This document shows, piece by piece, positions 24,001 to 30,806 of a stretch of DNA of 49,775 nucleotides. Numbering within the stretch: the stretch's first letter is position 1; the number at the start of each line of letters is the position of its first letter. The position numbers were made by a program, and so were the translations under genes. This DNA is from CAUSWF01 sp963535465. Its GTDB lineage: Bacteria; Bacillota_I; Bacilli_A; RF39; UBA660. The stretch covers positions 1 through 49,775 of the forward strand of contig CAUSWF010000009.1 of the NCBI GenBank assembly GCA_963535465.1, written 5' to 3'. The notes below the pieces were generated by a model. The model worked only from the letters and a program-made list of their open reading frames with translations, did not search any database and was not told the DNA's origin.

Positions 24001-25900
24001 ATCTATGATAGATTTTCCTAGGGGAGATACTACATTTAATGTAATTGGATTTAATAGTGAAGGTTTAGCTAATGGAGTTAGTTTGATAGATTCTAGTAAG
24101 GTTCCTAAGGTTACTGATAATTTAGAGGATGCTAATAAGATATTAGGATTATCTATGAAGAGTGAGACAAGAGAGTGGAGTAGTCACGATACTACTAAGC
24201 TATTATCTAGTGGTGGCGGTAAATATACTGGTTCTACTACTTATAAAACAGATTCACAAAAGACTGCGCCTAATTTGATGTTTTATTTCTATCATGCTAA
24301 AAATATTAATAAGAAAGAAGATTTAGGTAGTGTAGTTGTTACATTACAGGCACAAGTTCCTAAAGAGGATAATGTATTAGAGTTTGATGTTAAACTTGTT
24401 ACTATTAAGATTAATTTATATGCTAGAGTTTATAACGATGAAGATGCGTATGATGCTTCTATTGCTTATGATAAGAAGTATGATTTACCAAGTGCTACTT
24501 CTGTTAATATAACTAATCAATCTTCATTTACTACATATTATTCATTACTTATGTATAGTGATAGTTTTTCTAAATTATATGGTATTAATAATCAGAATTA
24601 TCATGCTTTAGTTACTAATTATGCTTTACCTGTTGGTACACAAATTACTATGTTAGATTATGGTAATGTTGTTAATGATAAACCTACATATTATTATTAT
24701 ACTGTCACTCAGCAGGATTATAATGAAAAAATAAATCAGCTTAATATGACGCATGAGGCTACTTATAGACTTAATAAATTTATTAAGATGAATTCTACAA
24801 GTAGTAATAATACATATAATGATAAAGAATTAAATCATATTTATTATAATGATTCTAAGAAGAGAGCTATGGAAGAGTTTATGTTTATAGTAGATTTTAA
24901 AAATACTAAGACTACTGGTGTTCATAAAAATAATAGTATGTTATTTGAACTTAGAAATCATGAAGATAGAACTTTAATATCTGTACTTGGTATTAAACAA
25001 GAACAAATGAAGTTTAGTACTTATGATAGTTCTAATATTGTACTTGGTGGAAATACTAGTGCTAAAGATAATTATTTATATAGTGGAGTTTCTAAATTAT
25101 TTAGTTATTCTACAGTAGTTGGTTATAATATGACTTCTTCAGCTGAGGCTATAATTGATACTAATTATGAGTCTCGTGCAATGGGATTAAATGTTGAGTT
25201 TATTGATTCTGCTAATAACAGAGCATCATCTTCAATGTTATCAGGTACATATATTACTATTAATAATCAAAGATATTATGCATCAAGTGATGGAGTATTT
25301 AGAATTAAACTTGCTGGAAAGGTATCTAACTTAGAAAGAGGAATATATATTACTACTGATGATAAGTTACCTGCTGGTTCATATAAACTTAAATTTACTT
25401 TATTTGCATCTGATGATGGATTACATAATGGAGGAGATTTATCTAGTAGTGTTAAGGAGTTAAATGTAGTAGTTGTTGGTAATAAGAATAGTATTAAAGT
25501 AGATATACCTAATAAGGAAAAATTAATATATTCTAAGACAGGTAAGAATAGTAATGATACTGATAAATTTACATTTAATATTAAATATACATCTGTTTTA
25601 ACTCATCCTAATATTAGACTTAGTGTATATAAGAGAAATATAGATGATATTAATAGTATTAGTTATACTGAAGTTAATTCTGATAATATATTTGCTGGTA
25701 TTATTAATTCTCCTAATAATCCACAAACTCTATATGAGAAAAATATTCCAATATATTCTAATAATTATAAGTTTAATCAAATTATAAAGAAAGATTTAGA
25801 AAGTGGTACTTATAAATTAGAGTTTAAGTTATATGATTTGGATCATTTAATTGATAGTGATAATATATATATTATTGTAAAGAAGGATTTAAAAGATTAG
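18041..25900 (+). CDS. Giant beta-solenoid-like surface protein (2619 residues)
   Basis: RBS AGAGGAG. An N-terminal helix (about 8-30) is not followed by a clear cleavage site, so the protein may stay anchored by it. Residues 50-250 start GGNGTKDNPYLINDANSFMYF and FTPIGNDSHYFKGNFDGNGYTIGNV, the GLUG/right-handed beta-helix entry pattern found in adhesins. Residues about 918-1730 carry roughly 27 copies of (Y/F)G(G/S/A)(G/S/N)N spaced 18-40 residues apart, usually after an I-(N/D)-x-(I/V) strand, as in a beta-solenoid. The last 700 residues contain beta-rich domains with no LPxTG anchor. Composition is dominated by Asn, Ser, Gly and Tyr. It is probably a long adhesin or stalk; partner binding is unknown. 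Confidence 0.85.
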   Translation: MNSKKYKSYIIIFLLLLILVASFFILQFFYSRITKGRLNVNPWDGTSISTSFAGGNGTKDNPYLINDANSFMYFKKLIEEDATYSDKYYKLSNDVNMGDKGFTPIGNDSHYFKGNFDGNGYTIGNVLINGYKGINDKNYSGLFTRVDGDISNLNIDYIRINNDLNVLSGVISGIYNGNLYNVTVNNLSVRGDGGLFYQFNGNINNLSVIGNLVYSIGNIVDGKINNILVNKDISNSGNNTVTNLYKLIDNKIYKDNVEIDRDSFINSFNNNYNYYFRDNNLYVSRKSNARFFGRRLGFSLRNINVHNSGVDGKILHVNELSSDKNYYIGLNYTDKGNNTPDFSSSNKYNDSNLVKTYISYHAKSVDNRLTGGLSLDEDIDEIIYYKYYVRENGKIRIKLIDNPWAKRPNDMAFNGWVSTFPNSKIIYDSETYTRYLEITTNSDTVSIDVYSSWIKATVAETSNLNDISKLKDADMYPVSVRGKGYYNFIHGLYIKEQINSGYSGVHFPSGAVDERGNSLNGQMCRPYTGWYNSPRDCEYYQENTETIYQGNSYYKFVNGYMQRYYLGQPDGYNYDLAVENGISTASFYRKNHVNRWASVDGYYNNRGNLLSGNCNDYSGCDIYELIQYNDEVIGNNENSLRYYYLATRDTNILVLTGNANSTNLGNKPMTITGLHNGYNFNSRINMNSPLVANSDLRIEYVTMYMNSYSGSTNSGPGSPNGGYYGYNSATQGVYGNYYNLKIGRGINRINNYGREYFSAYGVAGGNANGSNNLRKYSLIVESGKYNALSGVSTQKSNSNYRVEASVTYGNDYDRITNNNDNLYVYYTVAGSFGGNIHSGNDSSDLFLTTTIKSGTFGDSNTTASGAYVGGLMGGTINAPSRMIVEGGKIKNLNGGPLISSNLSNFNSIYINVKGGEIDAIYGGAARTETFGNRIISVTDGVVNYSVFGGSNGVEGSGSEGTLTGDSFIYVGGNAKIGNRNDNIWGAEAGSIFGIGNGRSGYSNIGSAANSNIMIDGNATINNNIYGGGNYGAVGVSSRHNTTNTNILLKGGNVLGSVYGGGNNNGSGSTSKKSTINIKLDGGTVDGSIYGGSKTTGTIYGDVVIDAINGSSSNIYGGGEGGHLNYNNSGTYVSNNITLNIGSNNTNSLVINNNIYGGSAFGSVGGVSENANNSSYTTTVNINNGKIIGNVFGGGKGNNQFTPKEYGDVFVNINGGTIGSVFGGNDAAGSPSKDNYVKLNGGVIGNVYGGGNNTGQNITKVYMNGSNVTGDIYGGSNRSGVVNNTNIFVNSGKVNNIYGGNNLGGSVHNTNIDYNGCDISGNIYGGGNRADTNVTLVNINSGKINDLFGGGNSAGVKTSNIKVYTSTVRDIYGGSNNSGSVNDTNITIKNLPVIRDIYGANNLGGTTSNTSIVVDGGTINNIYGGGNQVGVNNSSIKVNGGLINGVYGGSNNSGTASNTQVVVNNSDTTIKDLYGGNNNGGKTINANLLVNNGKINNIYGGGNKASTNKTNTKIVKGNINTVYGGGNAASVDTDTKLVIGDALISSNVYGGGNEGEVRGSTDVYLTDTKVLNSAYGGGNGSTAIVTGNTNITVDGDTIIGREGINKPDGSLFGSGNAASTGVTGSSTSKSIVNLVGGTIYGSVFGGANTSVVNGETHVNIGTHAVNKSGLKESNIKIVDTVFGGGESNASGSEIYDFNFYSVTEGINILIDGSGYDNNNHSFIFTGSIFGSGDASSSRGTSNIYIKNLGSKTNPSKNVSVQRTNTLTIDNSYIELSGTTDRTNEYSTYKYSFNRIDELIFKNNSVLLLRQNANLLKKFISGVDVNGKLEDAKVELDDNGNIIKKNVDNRVYLAPNEALNISTNEANTAYGEVRGMSFMGMYNPNNSGNYTYGVYGSNVRNNDHSDAANLIIGSAYVMGLHKSNHNIKIDGFYSNYLDEDDNYSTVHTRYIDPTPKDSGYYMWLIGTKTIYYEFDMVASKYSSLGTHSLSMIDFPRGDTTFNVIGFNSEGLANGVSLIDSSKVPKVTDNLEDANKILGLSMKSETREWSSHDTTKLLSSGGGKYTGSTTYKTDSQKTAPNLMFYFYHAKNINKKEDLGSVVVTLQAQVPKEDNVLEFDVKLVTIKINLYARVYNDEDAYDASIAYDKKYDLPSATSVNITNQSSFTTYYSLLMYSDSFSKLYGINNQNYHALVTNYALPVGTQITMLDYGNVVNDKPTYYYYTVTQQDYNEKINQLNMTHEATYRLNKFIKMNSTSSNNTYNDKELNHIYYNDSKKRAMEEFMFIVDFKNTKTTGVHKNNSMLFELRNHEDRTLISVLGIKQEQMKFSTYDSSNIVLGGNTSAKDNYLYSGVSKLFSYSTVVGYNMTSSAEAIIDTNYESRAMGLNVEFIDSANNRASSSMLSGTYITINNQRYYASSDGVFRIKLAGKVSNLERGIYITTDDKLPAGSYKLKFTLFASDDGLHNGGDLSSSVKELNVVVVGNKNSIKVDIPNKEKLIYSKTGKNSNDTDKFTFNIKYTSVLTHPNIRLSVYKRNIDDINSISYTEVNSDNIFAGIINSPNNPQTLYEKNIPIYSNNYKFNQIIKKDLESGTYKLEFKLYDLDHLIDSDNIYIIVKKDLKD
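20795..23240 (+). repeat. Degenerate coding repeats (YGGGN units) in the giant surface gene
   Basis: About 27 TATGGTGG-type motifs translate to YGG/FGG turns. Neighbouring copies differ considerably at the DNA level, so the array is old or diversifying rather than recently expanded. Confidence 0.85.
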
Positions 25901-25925
25901 ATTTTTAGTGTCTAATCTTTTTTTA
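25892..25925 (+). terminator. Intrinsic terminator after the giant surface gene
   Basis: AAAGATTAGA (25892-25901), loop, TCTAATCTTT (25911-25920), then T-run. The stop codon TAG (25898-25900) is inside the left arm. Confidence 0.85.
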
Positions 25926-25926
25926 G

Positions 25927-25935
25927 TGCTATAAT
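25927..25935 (+). promoter_or_regulatory. Extended -10 promoter of the BspA-like gene
   Basis: TG, C, TATAAT (25930-25935) directly after the terminator T-run. Confidence 0.6.
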
Positions 25936-25956
25936 ATAATTAGGATAAAGGTTGTT

Positions 25957-26829
25957 ATGAAAAATGTTAAAGTTATATTAATTATATTTATTTTATTATT
26001 TAGTAGTATTATCTTATTTAATAAAGTAAGTGGTGCTTATTTTACATATGAGAGTAGTGTAAATGGTTCTATTAAAACTATAGAAGATACTGGTGGTGTT
26101 ATAACTCCAGGTGGTGATCCTGATTATTCTTCTGGTTTAACTAGAAATTTTATGTCTAGAGCAAATATTACAAAAAATCAAGTTAAGACAATTAAATTTA
26201 GCAATGTATTGACAAATGTAACTAGTGGTTGGACTACTAAAGTAGTTGATGTTTCAGAAAGATATGATGGTAAAGTTAAGATGAAATATACGCCTAATAA
26301 AGATAACGATGATTTCTATGATGTTGAAATATCACAAAATGGTGGAGTGAGTTTAAATACTGGAAATGCTGACTGGATGTTTTCAAGATTTGAAAATTTA
26401 GAAGAGATTGATTTTGAAAATTTTAAAGGCCAAAGTATTTCATCTATGGCTTATATGTTTGAGAACTCATCTGTATTAAAAAAGATAAATTTTAGGAATT
26501 TTAATTCTAGTAATGTGGATAATATGAGATATGCTTTTAATAATTGCTACGGCCTTGAGACTTTAGATTTATCTTCTTTTGATACAAGTAAAGTTACTGA
26601 TATGAGTGGTTTATTTAGTGGCGCGACTTATTTGTACAAGTTAGATATTTCTAATTTTAATTTTGATAAGGTTTCCTCAAATACATATCTGTTTGTTTCT
26701 CATCCTGGTGGAGGAGTATTAGAATTGACAGTAATTTTATCTAGCAATACTAAGACATTTAATAAGCAGAAGGCTTTTATTTCTAATAAGTTACCTAGTG
26801 GGGCTAGAATAGTTCGTAAAAACAACTAA
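25957..26829 (+). CDS. SipW-type secreted protein with BspA-like DUF285 repeats
   Basis: 290 residues. The signal peptide ends VSGAYFTYESSVNGSIKT, matching the SipW substrate pattern of Ala-Tyr-Phe-Thr and a following Asn-Gly strand. Residues about 125-270 are DUF285 (BspA-like leucine-rich) repeats of about 24 residues: WMFSRFENLEEIDFENF, MAYMFENSSVLKKINFRNF, MRYAFNNCYGLETLDLSSF, MSGLFSGATYLYKLDISNF. DUF285 proteins are surface proteins in mycoplasmas and gut Firmicutes, often linked to adhesion. The C-terminus has no wall-sorting signal. It stands alone between two terminators, so it is a single-gene unit inside the appendage locus. Confidence 0.9.
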   Translation: MKNVKVILIIFILLFSSIILFNKVSGAYFTYESSVNGSIKTIEDTGGVITPGGDPDYSSGLTRNFMSRANITKNQVKTIKFSNVLTNVTSGWTTKVVDVSERYDGKVKMKYTPNKDNDDFYDVEISQNGGVSLNTGNADWMFSRFENLEEIDFENFKGQSISSMAYMFENSSVLKKINFRNFNSSNVDNMRYAFNNCYGLETLDLSSFDTSKVTDMSGLFSGATYLYKLDISNFNFDKVSSNTYLFVSHPGGGVLELTVILSSNTKTFNKQKAFISNKLPSGARIVRKNN

Positions 26830-26850
26830 ATAATTTAGTTGTTTTTTTAT
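26818..26850 (+). terminator. Intrinsic terminator after the BspA-like gene
   Basis: AACAACTAAAT (26821-26831), A, ATTTAGTTGTT (26833-26843), then T-run. Confidence 0.9.
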
Positions 26851-26890
26851 TTTGTTTTTTAATTTTGTTAATAAAAAATATTAAAATTAA

Positions 26891-26919
26891 TTGAATATGC
26901 TTTTGGAATATGTTAGTAT
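26891..26919 (+). promoter_or_regulatory. Promoter of the degenerate signal peptidase gene
   Basis: -35 TTGAAT (26891-26896), 17-base spacer, -10 TAGTAT (26914-26919); RBS AGGGTGA follows. Confidence 0.6.
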
Positions 26920-26936
26920 TATTTTAGGGTGAAAAT

Positions 26937-27575
26937 ATGTTAAAAAAATTATTTCAATTTATGTGGGATTTGGTAGAAGTATTAATTATTATATATGTTA
27001 TTTTTGTAACTACATGTATATTATCTAAGAATAGATATGGATATACTAATATATTTGGTTATACACTAGTTAGTGTGCATCAAGAGGATGAAGCATATAT
27101 TAAAGATAGTAAAGCAGGGAATCTATTAGTAGTTAAAAATGATGGTAATATAAATAAGAATCAATATGTATATTATTATTATGCAGATGTAGCTGATCCT
27201 AATAATGAGAAGTATGTAGTTCGCGGAGCATTTGTTACTGATACTATTAAGGGTGATGGAGGAGAATTATATTCTTTAAAGGATAAGGAAGATCCTAAGA
27301 TTAGTAAGGCTAGAGTTTTAGGTAATTATTCTAATCAATATGCAGTTATTGGTGGAGTATTAGAGTTTTTAGAAACTAGACTTGGATTCTTATTCTGTGT
27401 ACTATTACCAATTATGATAGTATTTGTATATCAAATATATGAATTTGTAGTTATACTTAATTATGATAAGGCTGATAAGATTAGAAAGAATGAAGAAGAA
27501 ATAGATAGACAACAAGAGAAAATCAGACTAGAAAATATGAAGAAAAAAGAAGATAATAATATAGAAATTCTATAG
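26937..27575 (+). CDS. Degenerate SipW-type signal peptidase paralogue without catalytic residues
   Basis: 212 residues, RBS AGGGTGA. The N-terminal helix and the motif YTNIFGYTLVSV align with NIFGYTY-(Y/F)-(S/V)-V of the active paralogues. Where they have ATGSM, this protein reads HQEDEAYIKD, so the catalytic Ser is missing. Where they have VTHRLI it reads KYVVRGAFVTD, so the catalytic His is missing too. The second helix (about 148-175) and the topology are kept; the tail is a Lys/Glu-rich coil (about 180-210). The frame is intact and has its own promoter and terminator, so it is not a decaying pseudogene. It may be a non-catalytic partner, chaperone or substrate holder for the fibre proteins. 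Confidence 0.8.
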   Translation: MLKKLFQFMWDLVEVLIIIYVIFVTTCILSKNRYGYTNIFGYTLVSVHQEDEAYIKDSKAGNLLVVKNDGNINKNQYVYYYYADVADPNNEKYVVRGAFVTDTIKGDGGELYSLKDKEDPKISKARVLGNYSNQYAVIGGVLEFLETRLGFLFCVLLPIMIVFVYQIYEFVVILNYDKADKIRKNEEEIDRQQEKIRLENMKKKEDNNIEIL

Positions 27576-27596
27576 ATGAGAAATCATCTTTTTTTG
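27574..27596 (+). terminator. Intrinsic terminator after the degenerate peptidase gene
   Basis: AGATGA (27574-27579), GAAA loop, TCATCT (27584-27589), T-run. It overlaps the stop codon by two bases. Confidence 0.8.
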
Positions 27597-27608
27597 TTTA
27601 TAAATTAA

Positions 27609-27617
27609 TGATATAAT
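27609..27617 (+). promoter_or_regulatory. Extended -10 promoter of the operon starting at 27637
   Basis: TG (27609-27610), A, TATAAT (27612-27617), followed by RBS ATAGGAGAGAG. Confidence 0.65.
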
Positions 27618-27636
27618 TGTCATAATAGGAGAGAGT

Positions 27637-28212
27637 ATGAAGAAGAAGTATATTATAGTAATTATATTGTTATTATGTTTTATATATTTGATTAGCAAAA
27701 CTACTTATGCTTCTTTACAAAGTATTATTAGTCCTAAGGTGGATGTTGATTTAGCTGATTGGAATATAAATGTTAATGAATTATTAATTAGTGGAGAAAA
27801 TGGTGTTAAGAGTATTGATTTAGTTAATAATTTAACTAATGTTAATCATGTTAAGCCTAATAAGGCTGCGCCTGGTTCAATAAGTAAATATACTATTAAA
27901 TTAGATACATCTAATACAGAGGTATCTGTCAAAGTGGTTTTCAATATTAACGATAAATTAATAGATAATAACAAGGCATTTACTTTTACTGGTTTTAGTG
28001 GGGATTTAGATTTTATTCGTACTGGAGTTAGAGAATATACTGGTATTATAAAATTAGCAAACATTAATAATATAAAAACAATACATTTAAATTTTCTATG
28101 GATAGATGAAGAGATAGATATTAGTAATGGAGATAATTTAAGTACTGATATTGGTATAGATTTAGGTGTATATCAATATAAGGGTGAGGAGATAGTTAAA
28201 TATAATGGATAA
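27637..28212 (+). CDS. SipW-dependent TasA/camelysin-like protein
   Basis: 191 residues, RBS AGGAGAGAG. The signal peptide (about 1-26) ends TTYASLQSIIS. After it comes VDVDLADWNINVNE, the Ala-x-Trp-x-Ile-x-x-N strand that also occurs in the products of 34056-34817 (ASWDINF) and 36963-37535 (ASWNIKLN). The domain continues with KAAPGSISKYTIKLDTSNTEVSVKVVF, again parallel to APGSIGYYDISIDANDVDTDFTYEI of the minus-strand paralogue. FLWIDEEID follows near the end. This is the beta-sandwich pattern of camelysin/TasA-type fibre proteins. It overlaps the next gene by 8 bases and begins a long operon. Confidence 0.82.
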   Translation: MKKKYIIVIILLLCFIYLISKTTYASLQSIISPKVDVDLADWNINVNELLISGENGVKSIDLVNNLTNVNHVKPNKAAPGSISKYTIKLDTSNTEVSVKVVFNINDKLIDNNKAFTFTGFSGDLDFIRTGVREYTGIIKLANINNIKTIHLNFLWIDEEIDISNGDNLSTDIGIDLGVYQYKGEEIVKYNG

Positions 28213-28816
28213 AATAAATTATAAAAATTTATTTAAGACTAAGTATAAAAAAGAAAGAATAAAGTTTTTATTTTTATCTTTTGGCATGCTTTTTGCTTTT
28301 GTATTTATCATTATGAAATTAAGTGATACTTATGCTAAATTTGCTAGCGAAGTTAAGTTAAAATCTAATATAGATAAGGCTATATATTTAATTAATAGTA
28401 CTAAGTTAAGTTTTGATATTGATCCAGATAGGATTGTTCCTAGTGATAAACCTTATCAATACAAGTTTAGTGTTAGTAATTTTAGTGATAATAAGATTAG
28501 TGATATAGATATAGATTATGATATTACTTTAGTTAGTACTACTAATTTACCTATAAATATTAAGTTAATAAGAAATGAGAATTATAGTAGTAGTTCTACT
28601 AATATATTTAATAATCCTATAGTTAGAAAAGATTTAGGAGATGCTTTTTATAAAGAGTATAAGACTAAGAATAAATATAGTTTTTTATATAGTACTAAGA
28701 ATACTGATATATATACACTTGTAATAGATTTTCCTAAAGAATATGGTAGAGATACTACTTATGTTTCTCAAATAGAAAATATTGAGATTACTATTAAATC
28801 TCATCAGAAGGTGTAG
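28205..28816 (+). CDS. SipW-type secreted or membrane-anchored surface protein
   Basis: 203 residues; ATG 28205 overlaps the previous stop by 8 bases. A long basic start (NLFKTKYKKERIKF) precedes a hydrophobic helix and SDTYAKFASEVKLKSNIDKA, a SipW-type cleavage region. The mature part is beta-type: KLSFDIDPDRIVPSDKPYQYKFSVSNF and ITLVSTTNLPINIKLIRN resemble a small Ig-like domain. The protein has no Cys. Probably a minor subunit of the appendage; no named family. Confidence 0.75.
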   Translation: MDKINYKNLFKTKYKKERIKFLFLSFGMLFAFVFIIMKLSDTYAKFASEVKLKSNIDKAIYLINSTKLSFDIDPDRIVPSDKPYQYKFSVSNFSDNKISDIDIDYDITLVSTTNLPINIKLIRNENYSSSSTNIFNNPIVRKDLGDAFYKEYKTKNKYSFLYSTKNTDIYTLVIDFPKEYGRDTTYVSQIENIEITIKSHQKV

Positions 28817-28818
28817 TT

Positions 28819-29751
28819 ATGAATATTATAAGAAAATATAAAAAGAGTAGTATTTTAATTGCTTTAGTACTTAGTTTAATATTAATATTTAATATTGCAT
28901 ATGGTAAGTATATATATAATATATTTAATGATTATATATTACAAAGTAAGAGATTTTATTTTAATAGTAGTGCTTTATCTAGCAATACTAAATACCATAA
29001 TATTAATGACTGGGATGGAGTTAATCCATATGTCATAACAGTTGATTTAAATAATAAAAAGGATGATGAGAGATATACTACTAGTGATATTAGTTATGAA
29101 GTAAGTGTTAATTGTCATGGCAAAGTCAGTTGTGTTTTAAGTAAAAATAGTGGCGTTATATATGAAAATATGCATACTGATAGTTATCAAATTACTATTA
29201 TACCTAATGGTAATTTTTATGAGACTGATACAGTAGATGTTTTAACTACTGCGACTTCTACTTCTCCATATGGTAAGAGTATTAGTGGGGGATTTAGAAT
29301 TAGTGTTAGGAGAAGTAAATTTTCATACAATATAGAGGATAGTGTTAACTCTAAGTATGCAATATTATATTTAACTAATAGTGTTTCTTATTATGTTGCA
29401 GATAGAAACTTTGGTACTTATATGAGGGGGGATCAAGTAGGAGTAGATGCTTATAATAAATTAAGTGATCAATATAAAAAATATTGTTATTCTGCTATTG
29501 TAACTCTTACTTTTAATCCATCTGAATTAGAGCTTGATTCTACTAGTAATACGTATAATTTTAGAGAAAATAGTCCTTTTGAAACTAGTATAGTAAATGG
29601 TCATAGATATGTTAGTAAGTATTCTTTTAAGATTGGACCTACTACTAGTGAGAAGGTATTATTTTATAAAAAAGATATAGGAGCTGATTATACTTATCCT
29701 ATAGTAAATTCTACTAGTAAAGTTAGAGTTGATGTTGTTCTTGCATCATAG
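28819..29751 (+). CDS. SipW-type surface protein, larger subunit
   Basis: 310 residues, starting two bases after the previous stop. The basic start and hydrophobic core end in IAYGKYIYNIFNDY, similar to the signal region of its neighbours. The outside part has two probable beta domains. The first includes NDWDGVNPYVITVDLNNK and CHGKVSCVLSKNSGVIY with two cysteines that could form a disulfide. The second is at about 195-305, with YCYSAIVTLTFNPSELELD. The NDWDGxxPY phrase recalls NPWDGTSIS at the start of the giant surface protein. Role unknown; probably a component or cap of the same structure. Confidence 0.72.
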   Translation: MNIIRKYKKSSILIALVLSLILIFNIAYGKYIYNIFNDYILQSKRFYFNSSALSSNTKYHNINDWDGVNPYVITVDLNNKKDDERYTTSDISYEVSVNCHGKVSCVLSKNSGVIYENMHTDSYQITIIPNGNFYETDTVDVLTTATSTSPYGKSISGGFRISVRRSKFSYNIEDSVNSKYAILYLTNSVSYYVADRNFGTYMRGDQVGVDAYNKLSDQYKKYCYSAIVTLTFNPSELELDSTSNTYNFRENSPFETSIVNGHRYVSKYSFKIGPTTSEKVLFYKKDIGADYTYPIVNSTSKVRVDVVLAS

Positions 29752-29754
29752 TGA

Positions 29755-29763
29755 TGATATAAT
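29755..29763 (+). promoter_or_regulatory. Internal extended -10 promoter
   Basis: TG (29755-29756), A, TATAAT (29758-29763) in the short gap before the 29793 gene. It may give the ATPase module separate expression. Confidence 0.5.
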
Positions 29764-29792
29764 TATAAAGATAAGATAGGGAGATGGTTAGT

Positions 29793-30806
29793 GTGGAGAA
29801 TTTAATAAGTAAATATCTAGATTATAAGATTAATCGTCTTACCTTAATTGGCGTATCATTACTTGGTGATAAGAGTAAATATAGTTATTATATTTTAGGT
29901 AGATATTTAAGGGTATATGTAGATTCTAAATATTATTTTAAATATATTACTACTTGTAGTGGTAATTTTGATAATAGTTATTTAAATATTGAATTCGATG
30001 CTTTAAGACTTGAAGAAATAGAATTATTAAATGATATGGAGTTAGAGTATTCTAATAGTGATTTTGTACATAATAAGTATTTAATTGATAAGAGTAGAGA
30101 AATAATAGATAAAGTTATTAAATTTGATATAAATATAGATACAGAAAGACTAGAAGAAGTAGTATATAATATATGTTTAGAAAATAATAAAGAGATAGTA
30201 AATATTATTAGAGAATATAATAATATTTATAATAAGATATTAAAATTAGAAGATAATTATTTTAGATTAGAATATATTAGATTTAAAGATAAGTTAGAGA
30301 TATATACTAGACTTGGTTATTCTATTGATACACTTAATTCTTATAAGATTAATTTAGTTAATAATGTATATAAAGAAAAAGAGTTTAATAAGAATAAGTT
30401 TATTATTAGTATTAATAAATTAAGTTTATTAATACTTGTTAATAATTTTAAGATTAATAATTTATATTTAGTTAAAGTAGAAGAAGAGGATTTATATAGA
30501 GGTAAGTTTATTAGTGATATATATGAATTAATTGATAATGATATACTTAGAAGATATATATGTTTAGTTATTAGTAATAAACTTTATAAAGAAAGAAGAG
30601 AATATTTTGATAGTTTAGGTTATAGAATAATTATTTCTTTAGATTTATCTAGAGATAATGATATATCTACTACGTTAGATGAAGTTAATAAATTTATGAG
30701 TTATCAGATACTTATTTTAAAATATAAAGAAAGAGATAGAGATTATATTTATAAATATAGTAGAAGTGATAATAGTAGTTTACTTATATTAGAGGAGGAT
30801 AATTAA
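29793..30806 (+). CDS. Cytosolic protein, unrecognised, first gene of the ATPase module
   Basis: 337 residues from GTG 29793. AGGGAG (29778-29783) is spaced 9 bases from this GTG but touches the in-frame ATG at 29784, so GTG is preferred. No signal peptide or helix is seen. The product is very rich in Ile, Asn, Tyr, Leu and Lys, with alternating charged and hydrophobic stretches: helices around 95-170 (REIIDKVIKFDINIDTERLEEVV) and mixed alpha/beta near the end (RREYFDSLGYRIIISLDLS). No catalytic motif found. Its stop overlaps the ATG of the AAA+ gene by one base (TAATG), suggesting the products work together. Confidence 0.75.
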   Translation: MENLISKYLDYKINRLTLIGVSLLGDKSKYSYYILGRYLRVYVDSKYYFKYITTCSGNFDNSYLNIEFDALRLEEIELLNDMELEYSNSDFVHNKYLIDKSREIIDKVIKFDINIDTERLEEVVYNICLENNKEIVNIIREYNNIYNKILKLEDNYFRLEYIRFKDKLEIYTRLGYSIDTLNSYKINLVNNVYKEKEFNKNKFIISINKLSLLILVNNFKINNLYLVKVEEEDLYRGKFISDIYELIDNDILRRYICLVISNKLYKERREYFDSLGYRIIISLDLSRDNDISTTLDEVNKFMSYQILILKYKERDRDYIYKYSRSDNSSLLILEEDN

